The notes under the pieces were generated by a model, which was not told the DNA's origin, ran no database searches, and saw nothing but the letters and a program-made list of their open reading frames with translations. A stretch of DNA of 64,000 bases, taken from positions 744,001 through 808,000 of the forward strand of contig JBANAY010000003.1 in assembly GCA_037952775.1 (NCBI GenBank). The letters are read 5' to 3'. The DNA is from Clonostachys chloroleuca (Eukaryota > Ascomycota > Sordariomycetes > Hypocreales > Bionectriaceae). Shown piece after piece: positions 11,373 through 21,997 of this stretch. Made by a program: the position numbers and the translations under genes. Position 1 is the first letter of the stretch, and every line of letters begins with the position of its first letter.

Positions 11373-14300
11373 TCACTCCCCCTTCTTCGTCTTAGGAATG
11401 TTCCATTTCTTGACTCGGAAGAGGTAATAAAGTACGACCGTAGCAAAGATGTTGAACCCAATATAAGCCCACATAATGCCAAAATTACGCCAACGCTCGG
11501 ACCAGGAAATCCCGACCGAAGCCAAGAATTGATCTGCAACAGAGAGACTGCAATACTGGCATTGGGAGCTGTCACCGGGGTTTATGAGCTGCCCGGGTGC
11601 TGCTTGTAGAAAGTCTGACAGGTATTCGCCGCATGTCTGGCCTTGCGGCGGGTCAAACATAGAAGTTTCCGCGGCGGAGCAGGTTATCGCTCGGTCGTGC
11701 AGCTGAGTAGCCACGATTCCAGCAATCCAGTATGTGATAGGTGATACCCGATACATGAAAATCCAGAAACGTGGTAGCAGGTCCGGAGCTTGCATCACAC
11801 CACAGAATGTGAGCGACATCATGAAAAGCAGCGTCACGATGGCGCTGGCAGACTGAGTGTTGGGTAGGGCGGCTATCGTCATGTGCGCGACTGTGCTGGC
11901 ATAAATGAGAAACTGAACAAGGAAGAGCAGTACCAAACATTGACGATCGGATGTCTGGATTCCAGCGACGGGATAGTAAACACAGGCAAAAAGAAGAGTT
12001 CCGGCGACAATCTGGTAGGGAATTTCAACGACAATGTTGGCAACGATGAAGGCTTTCCAGGAATATGCCTTGCTAGGCCGCTCGCGGACCTCATAGAGGT
12101 CACGCTGGGTGACAAACAGTGGTTGTACCTGTCCAAATCATGTTAGAGGAGGGAAGGGGTTTTTGAGTCGGGCGGTGTTGGGTCTCAACTCACCTGGTTC
12201 ACCAAAGTAGTGAAGATGGTGGAAATCATAAATACTCCGAAGAGGACAATGGACATACCAGCCAGGTCCTGATCGGGATTGTAGAATGAAAACCCAATAA
12301 ACAGCCCGGAGGCAATTGCAAGAACCCACTTGGAAGCGATGTATGACGGCATCCTCCAATACTGCTGGAATATCCTCACGGTGACATGCTGAAGCTGTTG
12401 GATGAGCGGCGCTGCGAATTCTGAAGAACCATCTTCGTCATTGTGCTCGGTGGGGGATGCCTTGGCATTAACTGTATTCAGATGGTTGATGTGTTCGTCG
12501 ACGGCTTGACGCTGTGGGCTCGCCTTCCAACATGAATGCCAGTCTTGTCCAGTGCCGCTGGTATGATTGTTCACAATATCAAGCATACTGACATTCAATT
12601 AGTATCGTGTCTGATCCTGCCGCCACGCTGGGAATTTGAACTTACTACTCAGCGGGATTTTCTTCGCTACCGCACTGGCGTGCTCCGTTGGACTCGAAAT
12701 AATCTAGAAGAATACGTGAATTCTCGCCAATATCTCCGAAGTAGACCGTCTTGCCACCTTTCGCGAGGAAAAGAAGCCGATCAAACTCTTGAAATAGGAG
12801 GGCGCTCGGTTGATGGATAGTGCAGAGAACAGCTTGGCCCATATCCGCCAGTTTCCGCAAGAAAGCGCAGATGGCCCGAGAACTTTGGGAGTCCAACCCA
12901 CTAGTTGGCTCGTCAAGAAAGAGCAATAGTTTCGGTCTTGCGGCGAGCTCGACACCAATAGTCAACAGTTTCCGCTGCTCGACATTGAGGCCCTCCCCCG
13001 GAACTCCGACAACTGCATTCGCAAATTCTCGCATATTCAGCATATCGATAACACTTTCAACGAACTTGAACTTCTCTTCCTTGCTGATAGACTTGTGTTG
13101 ACGGAGAAGGGCACTGAATTGAAGACTCTCGCGGACGGTGGCAGTGCTGAGATGCAAGTCTGCGCGGGGTCAGCAGTATTCCAACGTGGTCATGATTTCT
13201 AATAGAACTTACCTTGCTGTTGAACATAACCAGTCTTACGCTGAAAGCCAGCATCGAGTGGTCGGCCATTCACGAACATGTCTCCCGTGACAACACCAAC
13301 TGTAGTTCGCTGTGCAAGCACATCCAGAAGGGTCGTCTTGCCGGCACCAGAGACACCCATCAGGGCTGTAAGATTTCCGGGTTTCACCCATCCAGCGACG
13401 TGATCTAGCAGCCTACGAGGCTCGCCCTTAATCTCAATGTCATACACTAGATCTTTCCAAGTGAAGATATCTGTCTGAGGCTCGAGATCATTGACTTGTG
13501 GTTCCTCATCCCCACGAGACTTCGAAGTGACGTAAGGTGAGTTGTCTTCAGTAGATTGCTCCTGGGCGGCTCCGTCCGTAAAGTGAGCTGGGACATGCCC
13601 ACGGCGAAACACAAGGGATTCCGAAGTGGCCGCAGTGGATGAGTTGATCTCGGATGCCACAAAGTAGACAACCATAAAGGCAATTGTGAAAGCCACGAGG
13701 ATGCCAAAGTTGCGCCACACATGAGAATAATAGTATCCGTATGTTTCAGCGATGTAGGTATCGCCACTCGTGTATGCTTGGCCAGCGACAGACCCCACCG
13801 TTGAACAGATCCAGGAGTCTCCCACAGGCGGGTTGTAAGGCGGTACGACACTTCCGGCCGCGCAGGGAAACTCCCGACCATGAAACTCGTTGGCGACCAA
13901 AATCTCAAAGGCATAGAATATGGGGTTTATCCAACGAATCCAGCCAAACCACGGATGCATGTCTGGTACCGAAATAACGTAGCCCGTATATATGACAAGA
14001 GCTAAGATCAAGACTCCAGCTAGCGTCATAGCCTGCGAGACTGTCTTCGTAATTGCCCCCATTGTGCGAAACACGGCACTCATGGTGAATGTAGTGATGA
14101 AAGTAATCAAGAAAAAGAGGAAGAACGGCCCAGCTTCACGCCTTAGTCCAGCTAAAAAGTACAGGATCACGTTGAAGCAGACTGCGGTGATGAACTTGAT
14201 GGGGATGTCCGAGACGACCCCTGCGATCGCTTCTGTTGCCGGATGATAGTACGCGTACGATGCATGTTTTTCGATGATCGGTCTTTGCGAGTATAACGTT

Positions 14301-16266
14301 CCGATTTCCGAAACAGCACTAAGAGCGTTGAGTAGGATAGCCATGAACAGAGTAGCGCCCTTAGAAGTAAGACCAGATGTATCGCTAGGCGTGCCGTAAT
14401 AGATTGAGCCAATGATGAGCGCAATAACAATGTTGACGATAGGAGGAGTGAGGGATCCAGAGAGGTCGTTCCAAATGCGCTGGTAGGCCCGCTTCGTGGT
14501 AAGTTTGATCTGGGACAGGACGGAAATCATGAAAGGTGATTGTGGACGGGTATGCTTTCCCTGGAAGGCAGCTTTGCTCTCTCGTAGCTGGGAGATGCTG
14601 TGGCTCTCCGGTTGCGTTGAATGGTTCTGCTCATAGGCTGAGATATCCAGCTGCAGCTTGGCATATTCCGGAGATTCACGCCAATACCGCTCGAACTCGT
14701 CCGGCGTACGAGGGACGCGAGCCTCCATGCCGTCGCGGGCTTGACGCTCCAATGGGTTGGTCACGGCAGTCAAGAAATCTCCTGTCGTTTGCCGGGGTGG
14801 GCAAACCCAGCCTTGTCTTTCAAAAAAGGCCTTGGCAGCATCAGCAGGTCCAAAGTAAATCTGTCGACCTTCATAAAGTACGGTAGCTTTATCGAACAGA
14901 TCGTAGATGGCCTGACTGCCCTGGTAAATGGCCACGCAGCTCGCCATCCTGGCCGTATCTGAACTCAGGCGCAATGTCTCAACAAATCTAAGGGCACTGG
15001 CAGAATCAAGACCTCGAGTGCTGGTTTGATCTGTTAGTTACGGAAGATTTGGTCTGAGTATCACCACCGGGAATCGCTAGACACCTGACGAGGACGATTG
15101 ACTGCTTACCTGTTATCCCACGCACAAAGTGAAGCGCCAGCGATCAACATCTCTGCTATGCTGACACGTTTCCTTTCTCCTCCTGACTACGCTCGAGGTT
15201 AGTCTCACGTGAACTTGGACAATATCTGGAGAACAAAGAAAGGTGAAACCCACCACTCCTCGGATGAAATCATTCCCGACTTTGGTGTTGTTTGTATGGC
15301 TTAAACCACAAACAGCCATGATGACTTGAGCACGATATTGGGCTACCTCCTCACGTGTCATGCCATGAAGCTTGTGGGCGCCGTCTGCCTCACGGCATGC
15401 CGCCGCAAACTCTAGGGTCTGGGAGACGGTGAGCTGTGGAAAGTGCTTATCAACCTATTGAAGACGTAAGAAACTTGAAAAGCAAGCAAGGGTAGTGGAA
15501 AAATTGATTATACCTCCTGATTATACAGTATCTCTCCTTTGAATTCGCGAAGCATCTCCTTCTGGGACACGCCTCGATAGGTGATGGAGGATTCCTCATC
15601 GACTTGCAGACCGTGGAGTTCGCCGCAAATTGACTTCAGCAGAGTGCTGCATCCCGACCCCGGCCTACCTAGGACGACCAATAGCTCTCCGCTATTGACC
15701 AAACCGTTGAATCGGTTGAGGATGGTCTTGGGAGCCCCTTTCTTGCGATGAAGGAGCTGGGTTGCCCGCATCGGTGCCAGCATCATGTCCCCGACCGTCT
15801 GCTGCAGCTGAATAGCTTCGCCGGAACCGTAAACGCTTAGGTCCTTGAAAACAACACCAGTGTGTCGTGATTTGTAACCTCCAGCCTCCATCTGTCGAAT
15901 AGCAACTTTGACCCAACGGGCCACATCAAACTTCTCGCTCTGAGGGTCCAAAGTCGGATCGTCGCGAAAGGCAGCAGTGCCATGGGCATTTGTACCTGCG
16001 GTAGGGCCAGCGTAGCTCATACGCCTGGATATTGTAGTCGCTATACGTTCCAACTCTTGTCGGTCAGACTGAGAAATGAACCCAGAGACTCTCTGGGAGA
16101 GTTGAGGCCATGTAGACTCGTCATCAGTAGAATCTCCCTCGTTGGTGCTGGCAGAGTCGCTGCTGTCTCCTGAAGACGTTATGGTATCAGGTTCTTGTGA
16201 CTCAGGGGGTGCTGACAGCTGGCGTCCAATCCATGTTCTCCCATGGTGGGCGCCGCCCCTTCCTGT
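11373..16266 (-). CDS. PDR-type (ABCG) multidrug ABC transporter, 5' end frame-shifted
   Basis: Full-size pleiotropic drug resistance exporter, (NBD-TMD)x2. Seven exons fit exactly in frame: 16266-15514, 15454-15254, 15186-15110, 15020-13213, 13159-12646, 12587-12194, 12128-11373, totalling about 1500 codons, normal for the family (1450-1550). NBD1 has the PDR-specific Walker [12 protein letters not shown] and signature [13 protein letters not shown]2 has [12 protein letters not shown], the degenerate signature [12 protein letters not shown] and [14 protein letters not shown]. Two six-helix TMDs follow each NBD. The asymmetry (Cys for Lys in Walker A1) is typical of fungal Pdr5/Cdr/Atr proteins. 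Location: plasma membrane; role: export of azoles, toxins or metabolites. Odd: the N-terminal frame has no ATG before a stop at 16267-16269, whereas MSLPREQEG starts at 16283 in another frame; a one-base change in the AAGGGG run would join them. Either an assembly indel or a defective allele. Confidence 0.9.
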
Positions 16267-16389
16267 TCACGAGGAAGAGACATGGCGTAGCTTTGGAATG
16301 ATAGGCGTGAAGAATTGTGCTCGATATCGGGAAAAACAGGTAATGTGGCTGGAAAAATGCAAGTAAGATTGAATGCACTCAAGTCGATT

Positions 16390-17387
16390 TCTCTATCACG
16401 AAACCGGCAGCTTTAAGTACAGGTGCCAAAGCAAATGAGACTGCCAATGATTACCAGCCAGATCGTCGTCATTTATGACATACAAACCTAAATCTCCTAG
16501 CACGAAGGCGCTGTGACTACTCCGGAGACTCCTTTTACCGTCGTCGGGTCTAAGCTCAGGACTCGTGGCTAGTTGAGTCGCCCGGACCTATCAGCTATGT
16601 TCAACTACGACATCCCATCTCCGTTGAATGTCATCCGTACACGTAGCGGCATCAGCCCGGCTGGCCGGGGTGTCCGGTTGCTGTCATCCCTTCAACAAGA
16701 AGCTTAGCTTATCGAGAAGTAAGCCGAATCGGGTGCATCGACAAGCCGAGAACGCGACAAACGGGACCCGAAGCGTCTTCCCCGAATTAATAATAAATGA
16801 AAGCATCCGGTGCGGTGTCTGCTTGGAAGCCGTCCGTGTCCCGCATTCCAAGTCAACACGTTAGGCTAGCGTAGGAGATGTTGCTGACCCCGAAGTCCCG
16901 CCCATTCCCGTTCAAACTCCCGATATCCGCTTACTAAGGCATTGAAAGTTATCAACAGCCTTGGTTAGCACCAAGATCATATCAAGGGACCAATCAGAAA
17001 ACCCCTTTCGCGACGGGTAGCATGGATCAACACCACCGAGTTTGCAATGGGCGCTTCTGAGACTCCTTGTTGGAAGCTCGCATAGATGTATAATACTATT
17101 GGCAAATCTGGATACTGCGATCTCACGAGGACTAGACACGTTAAAAGATTTCACGTTTGCCTTGTCCTAAAAGCCCGGCCTTTGCTGTCTTTCATGCTTT
17201 TTGAGAGATCAAGTAATGCAGGTATTTTTGTGCTTCGTCCAACGCTCTTTTTAATCCATCTACATTCGTTGAAAACCAGGTCACGATTGTAAAGCTTTGC
17301 CATTTCCTACGTGCAATGAAAGTGCTCAATTCTTGCTCACCCTTGAACTATTTCTAAGATAAATTCGCCTGTTCATCGAAATTAGCC
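16390..17387. other. Intergenic, ABC transporter upstream region
   Basis: GC-balanced, about 1 kb, presumably holding the ABC promoter. No motif I can name with confidence and no convincing coding frame. Confidence 0.4.
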
Positions 17388-17580
17388 GCGACAATTTCTC
17401 CGGGGATCAAGGCAAGCTCAACGAAGCTGAAGCGATGCTTGACCGAGCACTGGAAGGCCACCTTGCCAAAGGTGCTTAGGCGTGGCCATATGTCGACTCT
17501 CAAAATCGTCAACAACCTGGCGAAGCTCTACAGGGATCAGGGCAAGCTACTACATCTAGAAACAACAGGTACAACAAGGC
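17388..17580 (+). pseudogene. TPR (kinesin-light-chain type) repeat remnant
   Basis: Two adjacent pieces read GDQGKLNEAEAMLDRALEG and, after a frame break, KIVNNLAKLYRDQGKLL. These match the TPR unit found in fungal NB-ARC/TPR and Pfs-TPR (NLR-like) proteins. The frames are interrupted and no start, NB-ARC or effector domain is nearby, so this is a small relic of a larger repeat gene. Confidence 0.65.
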
Positions 17581-18047
17581 AAGTGACGGAACCGGATCAC
17601 GACTCGACCTATGTATCGGCATCACGAACTGCGACACTCATCCTAGCCCTAGGATCAGTAATGAGAGGTAGCACCAAGCCAGCAACTACACCGATATTAT
17701 ATGAGGCCAGCGTTCTATTGGAGACACCCACAGACAGTTTGGCATAAACCAACCATCGACAGTGCAGCATGCCATGAAAGAACATTCCCCAGCAGATCGG
17801 AATGATACTAGTTGTTTGTCGCGGCGTTTGTTTTCAAGGCAGAAGGCAGGCGATTATGGGTTTTCTATCAGATGCCGCCATTACCGGAATGGAAGGAGCA
17901 GTAAGCTTGGCGTTACATGCAGCTGGTGAGTCGTGGTGACTCATCCAATGGTAGAGTCACGTAGATCGAGAGATTCCTGCATCTTTGAACAATGATAACA
18001 TAAAGCTAACTTAGATTATAGATTGAATTTAGGATTTGTATCATCTT
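17581..18047. other. Intergenic
   Basis: Likely 5' region of the methyltransferase. No site recognised. Confidence 0.3.
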
Positions 18048-19007
18048 ATGTCAAACTTGAAGATTGGGGAATCACAAGATACACGATCGACCGACAACCC
18101 TCTTACAATGTCTGGTCCAGTAGCAATTCCAACCTCAGCGGCATATCGGATCACATCCTACACCTACAACCCCATAGACCGTGCCAATCCGCCAGAAAAC
18201 CCCGATGTCACGCAAACCACACATCGCATTAATATGGTCAATGGGTGGGCCGCGATCCCCAGGGGCGGCCGAGTCCTTGAAATCGGCTGTGGCCAAGGCC
18301 TCTGCACAACCGTGGTAGCTGAAGCCGTTGGGCCGTCCGGGACTGTCGATGCCATCGATCCTGGATCCCTCGACTATGGAGCACCTGTTACCCTAGGCCA
18401 GGCATACGAATGGATTACCGCCAGTGAGGTCGGCAGCCGGATCAACTGGCACCAGGCCACGCCAGAGCAGTACCTCAGCCAGACAGCGGGCGAGGGCCTG
18501 TCCTGGGACGTGGCAGTATTAGCCCACTGCATCTGGTATTTCAAGTCTCCCGATGAGCTTGAAAGGATCTTTCGAAGCTTATCTGGACGCGTTGAGAAGA
18601 TCTGCATCGCTGAGTATGCTCTGTCAGCTACTGCGCCGGCAGCTGTGCCGCATGTTCTTGCGGCCCTGGCTCGAGCTGCGCTTGAGAGCCAGAGACCGGA
18701 GAGTGATGCGAACGTCCAGAATATTCTTACTCCAGACGCCATCAAGACTATCGGGAAGGCTTCTGGCTGGAAGCTTGAGCATGAAGGCCTCCTCGTTCCT
18801 CAGCCTGGGCTGCAGGACGGGTTCTGGGAAGTGGGCACCGTCCATAGTGATGGTTTTCTTGAAGAGGTTGAAGCTCATGTGCAGGATCCGAGGCTAAATG
18901 GCTACCTAAAGTCTTCGAGAGATGCCGTCATAGCATCAACGTCTCTGCATGGGGGGCTGAAAGCAGTCTTGACAATGGATGTTTGGTTGGGGACCTTTTC
19001 TAGCTAG
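18048..19007 (+). CDS. SAM-dependent class I methyltransferase
   Basis: Single exon, 319 residues from ATG 18048, or 299 from the alternative ATG at 18108 (MSGPVAIPTSAAYRI), which may be the true start because homology-like sequence begins there. Motif I is clear: GGRVLEIGCGQGLCTTVVAE, followed by an acidic residue region VDAIDP that should bind the ribose of SAM. A second Rossmann part WDVAVLAHCIWYFKSPDEL follows, with the usual post-II strand and helix. The C-terminal half (EYALSATAPAAVPHVLAALARAAL) looks like the small-molecule methyltransferase type seen near fungal metabolic genes. Substrate unknown. No backbone gene (PKS, NRPS, terpene cyclase) lies in this window, so membership in a biosynthetic cluster is not supported. 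Confidence 0.85.
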   Translation: MSNLKIGESQDTRSTDNPLTMSGPVAIPTSAAYRITSYTYNPIDRANPPENPDVTQTTHRINMVNGWAAIPRGGRVLEIGCGQGLCTTVVAEAVGPSGTVDAIDPGSLDYGAPVTLGQAYEWITASEVGSRINWHQATPEQYLSQTAGEGLSWDVAVLAHCIWYFKSPDELERIFRSLSGRVEKICIAEYALSATAPAAVPHVLAALARAALESQRPESDANVQNILTPDAIKTIGKASGWKLEHEGLLVPQPGLQDGFWEVGTVHSDGFLEEVEAHVQDPRLNGYLKSSRDAVIASTSLHGGLKAVLTMDVWLGTFSS

Positions 19008-19285
19008 ATAAGCACGCAAAAATTCGGGCTTTGAGAAAGAGAATCGCCAATCGTCTAGGTCTTATCTACATCATTGAACATGCGCATCACTAGAATCAAA
19101 ATGGACAAGGTATGCCAATGCAATACATTGATTTTATTACTTGTTCCAGCTAGGTATTCTTTCCTTTCATTATAACCATTTTACCTAGAACAAACCGCTC
19201 GCTTCTAATATCAAACTGAACTTCCATTTACAGACCTGCCAAACTATGTTAGATCAATTGAACAAACTTGCGAAAGAAGCAGAAA

Positions 19286-20032
19286 CTACTCACCGAGAGC
19301 GGTGGCAAGAGCCTTGCCAACACCAGCTGCAGAGGCCGGGTTCTGACCAGTAATGATGAGTCCATCAGTGACAACCTTCTCGCCCCAAGGCTCGTCAGCC
19401 TTGACAAAGGTAGCCCCAGCCTTGATGAGCGCATCCTCAAGCAGGAAGGGCATCGCGCTCGTCAGCTGCATGATGTCCTCCTCGGCATTGGTGAAGCCCG
19501 TCACGGTCTTGCCCTTGAGGACGTGGTTTCCATCCTTGCCCACGACATTGGCGAAGGCGGCGGGACCGTGGCAGACCGCGGCGACGGGCTTGCCTGCATC
19601 GAGGAACTGGATGATGAGCTGGATCGACTCGATGTCGGTGGCGAGGTCGAACACGGGGCCGTGGCCGCCAGGGTAGAACAGGGCGTCGTACTCGTCCGCC
19701 TTACCGAGGAATTCCTTGATGGGCCTGGTCTTCTCCCAGATCTCAGACTTGTTCTTGTAGAAGTTCTGGGCGGCGTCATCGGACTTGGAGAATTCGATTG
19801 AGGCGGGGTCGAGAGGGGCTACACCACCCTTTGGCGAGGCGACGACGATCTCGGCCTTGGGTGCGAGAACATCGTAAGGATGGGAGAACTCAGGCTATTT
19901 TAGGGTTTGGTCAGTGCTTGTTCATTTCTAGTATCTGGGGCGATTGCGACGAACCAGGAACCAGCCAGTAGGCTTGTTGATTGACTCGATCAGGCTATGG
20001 CTGGTGAGAACAACGAGGATCTTGGGTGCCAT
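19286..20032 (-). CDS. DJ-1/PfpI family protein (Hsp31-like, class I glutamine amidotransferase fold)
   Basis: Exon 1 is 20032-19955 (26 codons from MAPKILVVLTSH) and exon 2 is 19894-19286, with a 60-bp intron; total 228 residues, normal for fungal Hsp31-like proteins. Key parts are the N-terminal sheet KILVVLTS, the first catalytic-acid region GWFLPEFSHPYDVL, PKGGVAPLDPAS, the FYPGGHGPVFDL oxyanion segment, and the nucleophile elbow PVAAVCHGPAA with catalytic Cys followed by His. Known relatives are glutathione-independent glyoxalase III/chaperones acting on methylglyoxal in the cytosol, a reasonable inference here. The last codons GGT GAG TAG overlap a perfect GTGAGT donor. Splicing to an acceptor near 19236 would instead give an end at 19228, replacing the last Glu by Leu. 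Confidence 0.9.
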
Positions 20033-21346
20033 TTTGACAGATTGGGATGTTGTGTTTTAGGAAATATTGATGTGGGCTGAGAAGAGGCTGGTAGAGGGAC
20101 AGACGGTGGAGGTTACTGATTGTGAAGCTTGTAATGTTCAATGTTCAATCAGCGTCCCCTCATTTCATTATATACCCAAATTGTTAAAATGATGTTTTGC
20201 TGCGATGACATCCTATGGCGTCACTAGAGCAAGATTCCGCTGGTGATCCTTGTTCACTGGCCGGAATCACGGAGTCTCGGAGTTCTGTGGACCTCAGACT
20301 GGCGCAGAATCCAACCGAAACACGGACTCACGGAGATGTTCTAGAACATTGGTATGCAAGCAAGCGACTTGCTACGAGAGAAGATAGCACTAGGTTGTTA
20401 TGAGGGAAGCCAGTAACATGAAAAGAGGCATCAACCTACGAGAGACGATGATAAGTTTGATAGAAATGGCGATTGAGGGCCATGAGCATCAACCATTTCA
20501 ACTATTGAACTGCCATACTGATTGAACTTTATCATCGTCACTTGATATGGCCAAGTTCAAGTCCAAAACCTAAGGCTCCAGACTCATGTTTTAATTTTTG
20601 TCACATGTAAGAAAACTGATACTTTCAACCAGCTCTGGGTCAAATTTCATCAGTTTCAAGCCATTACCGCTGTTCCGGCTGCTCAATTGATGCTCCTACT
20701 GTTGTGCCTGCTTTCCATCCAACCTACCCTAGACCTTTGCTCACCTACTACTAAGACTAACTCGCAAGCGTTCACCATCACTGTCAACTTGTTATCTCTT
20801 TTCCTTTAGTTAGCATACGAAAAAGTAACCTACGACAGCGGGTGATTTTTGACTTTCGTCAACCAATTTGATGTCTAGCGTCGTACCTACTTTACGTTTG
20901 AGGAACAGATGGAATGCCGTGCTCATCAGTAAGTACTCGTCACGTGTCGGTCGGTTCAAACTCTTCAGTGTATTGATAACTCAAATTATATTACTGCAAC
21001 TGAAGTTACAACTAAACAAAAAATTATTGTAGTTTCTTACATTTAGTACGTGTAGACTTGATTTTCATCAAAACACACCTTACACGATTGCGCACTTCCA
21101 TTAATTTTGGAGACAAGTGTAAATTAGGAAGAGCCTCCAAAAATTGGATAATAAGCTTTAGTCAGCAGCCTTCTCCACCAAATTTCCTCAAATAGGTAAT
21201 TCGTCCGCCCTGCCCCCACTCTAACTAACCCGTATGTTTACACTCTAAGCCCAATCGTATTTGCGCTCCCCGCGTCAAAGATAGAAAACTCGGTCCAAGA
21301 AATCGGTCGAATCTTTTGAGAGCATACGGTATCAGTACTAAGTACC
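20033..21346. other. Intergenic, about 1.3 kb
   Basis: Contains the DJ-1 upstream region. No coding frame with recognisable homology, no tRNA seen. Confidence 0.4.
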
Positions 21347-21494
21347 TAGGTATGGTCGTAGATATCAGGACATAGCAAAATAGGGCTTGTATTACGGGGA
21401 ACACTGAATATCGAATGCAGACGAGACACCATAATAAGCAGCCTTGGTAAAGGTGAACAGGGACCAAACGTAGAAGCATTATCGTGTACAGACA
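21347..21494 (+). repeat. 145-bp direct repeat, copy A
   Basis: It starts TAGGTATGGTCGTAGATATC and ends near TTATCGTGTACAGAC. About three quarters of the bases match 24285-24431 in the same orientation, with shared blocks GCAAAATA, ATTACGGGG, ACTGAATAT and GCATTATCGTGTA. The two copies flank the F-box/ankyrin pseudogene. Confidence 0.8.
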
Positions 21495-21705
21495 GTTTCA
21501 TAATGCGCTTCCTAAAACTCAAGTACCTAGTCAAAATAGCGGTCATGGCTTGAAATTGATTGAAATTGACTCGGATGAGATTGAATTGGAAGGTACCTAG
21601 ATAGATAAAATGAGGGCCAAGTTGCAGGAGAGCACAGGCGATCCTTCTCGCCCATCCCAACACCGCCTTCCATTTTCTTGGGGCGACATGCTTCGCATCC
21701 TCTCC

Positions 21706-21822
21706 AACATCGTCACAACATCGTCACAGCACGTCACAGTAACAATATTGTCACAACGTGAGAACAGTATTATCACAACATCACAACAACATCGTCACAG
21801 CATCATCACAATATTGTCATCG
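21706..21822 (+). repeat. Imperfect minisatellite of CATCGTCACAA units
   Basis: About ten degenerate copies of an 8-12 bp unit (ACATCGTCACAA, CAATATTGTCACAA, CATCATCACAA) in tandem, 180-290 bp before the ankyrin gene start. Confidence 0.75.
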
Positions 21823-21997
21823 AACATCTGGTTGCGCATCTATCGTCGCGCATCCAACGAGGTACGTTTGATGTTGCATTTCGAGCGGCATGCACTGACC
21901 TTGCTAAACAGTGTTTACCGCGGACCCTCGCTCTGGTATCTTGCGCATCTCTCTTGTCTACCGGAGTCTTTCATCGCCATCCGAGCCGGCCAACAGC

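Noticed and set aside
12820..13101. Plus-strand frames inside the ABC transporter (also 13992-14246, 14536-14886, 12536-12820)
   Set aside because: Shadows of the clearly conserved minus-strand PDR transporter exons.
19268..19801. 177-residue plus-strand frame over the DJ-1 gene
   Set aside because: Antisense shadow; the minus-strand frame has the AVCHGPAA nucleophile motif and proper splice sites.
11373..20032. Secondary-metabolite cluster (methyltransferase, SnoaL-like, ABC transporter, VOC protein together)
   Set aside because: No PKS, NRPS, terpene or other backbone enzyme and no cluster regulator is present in the window; proximity alone is not enough.
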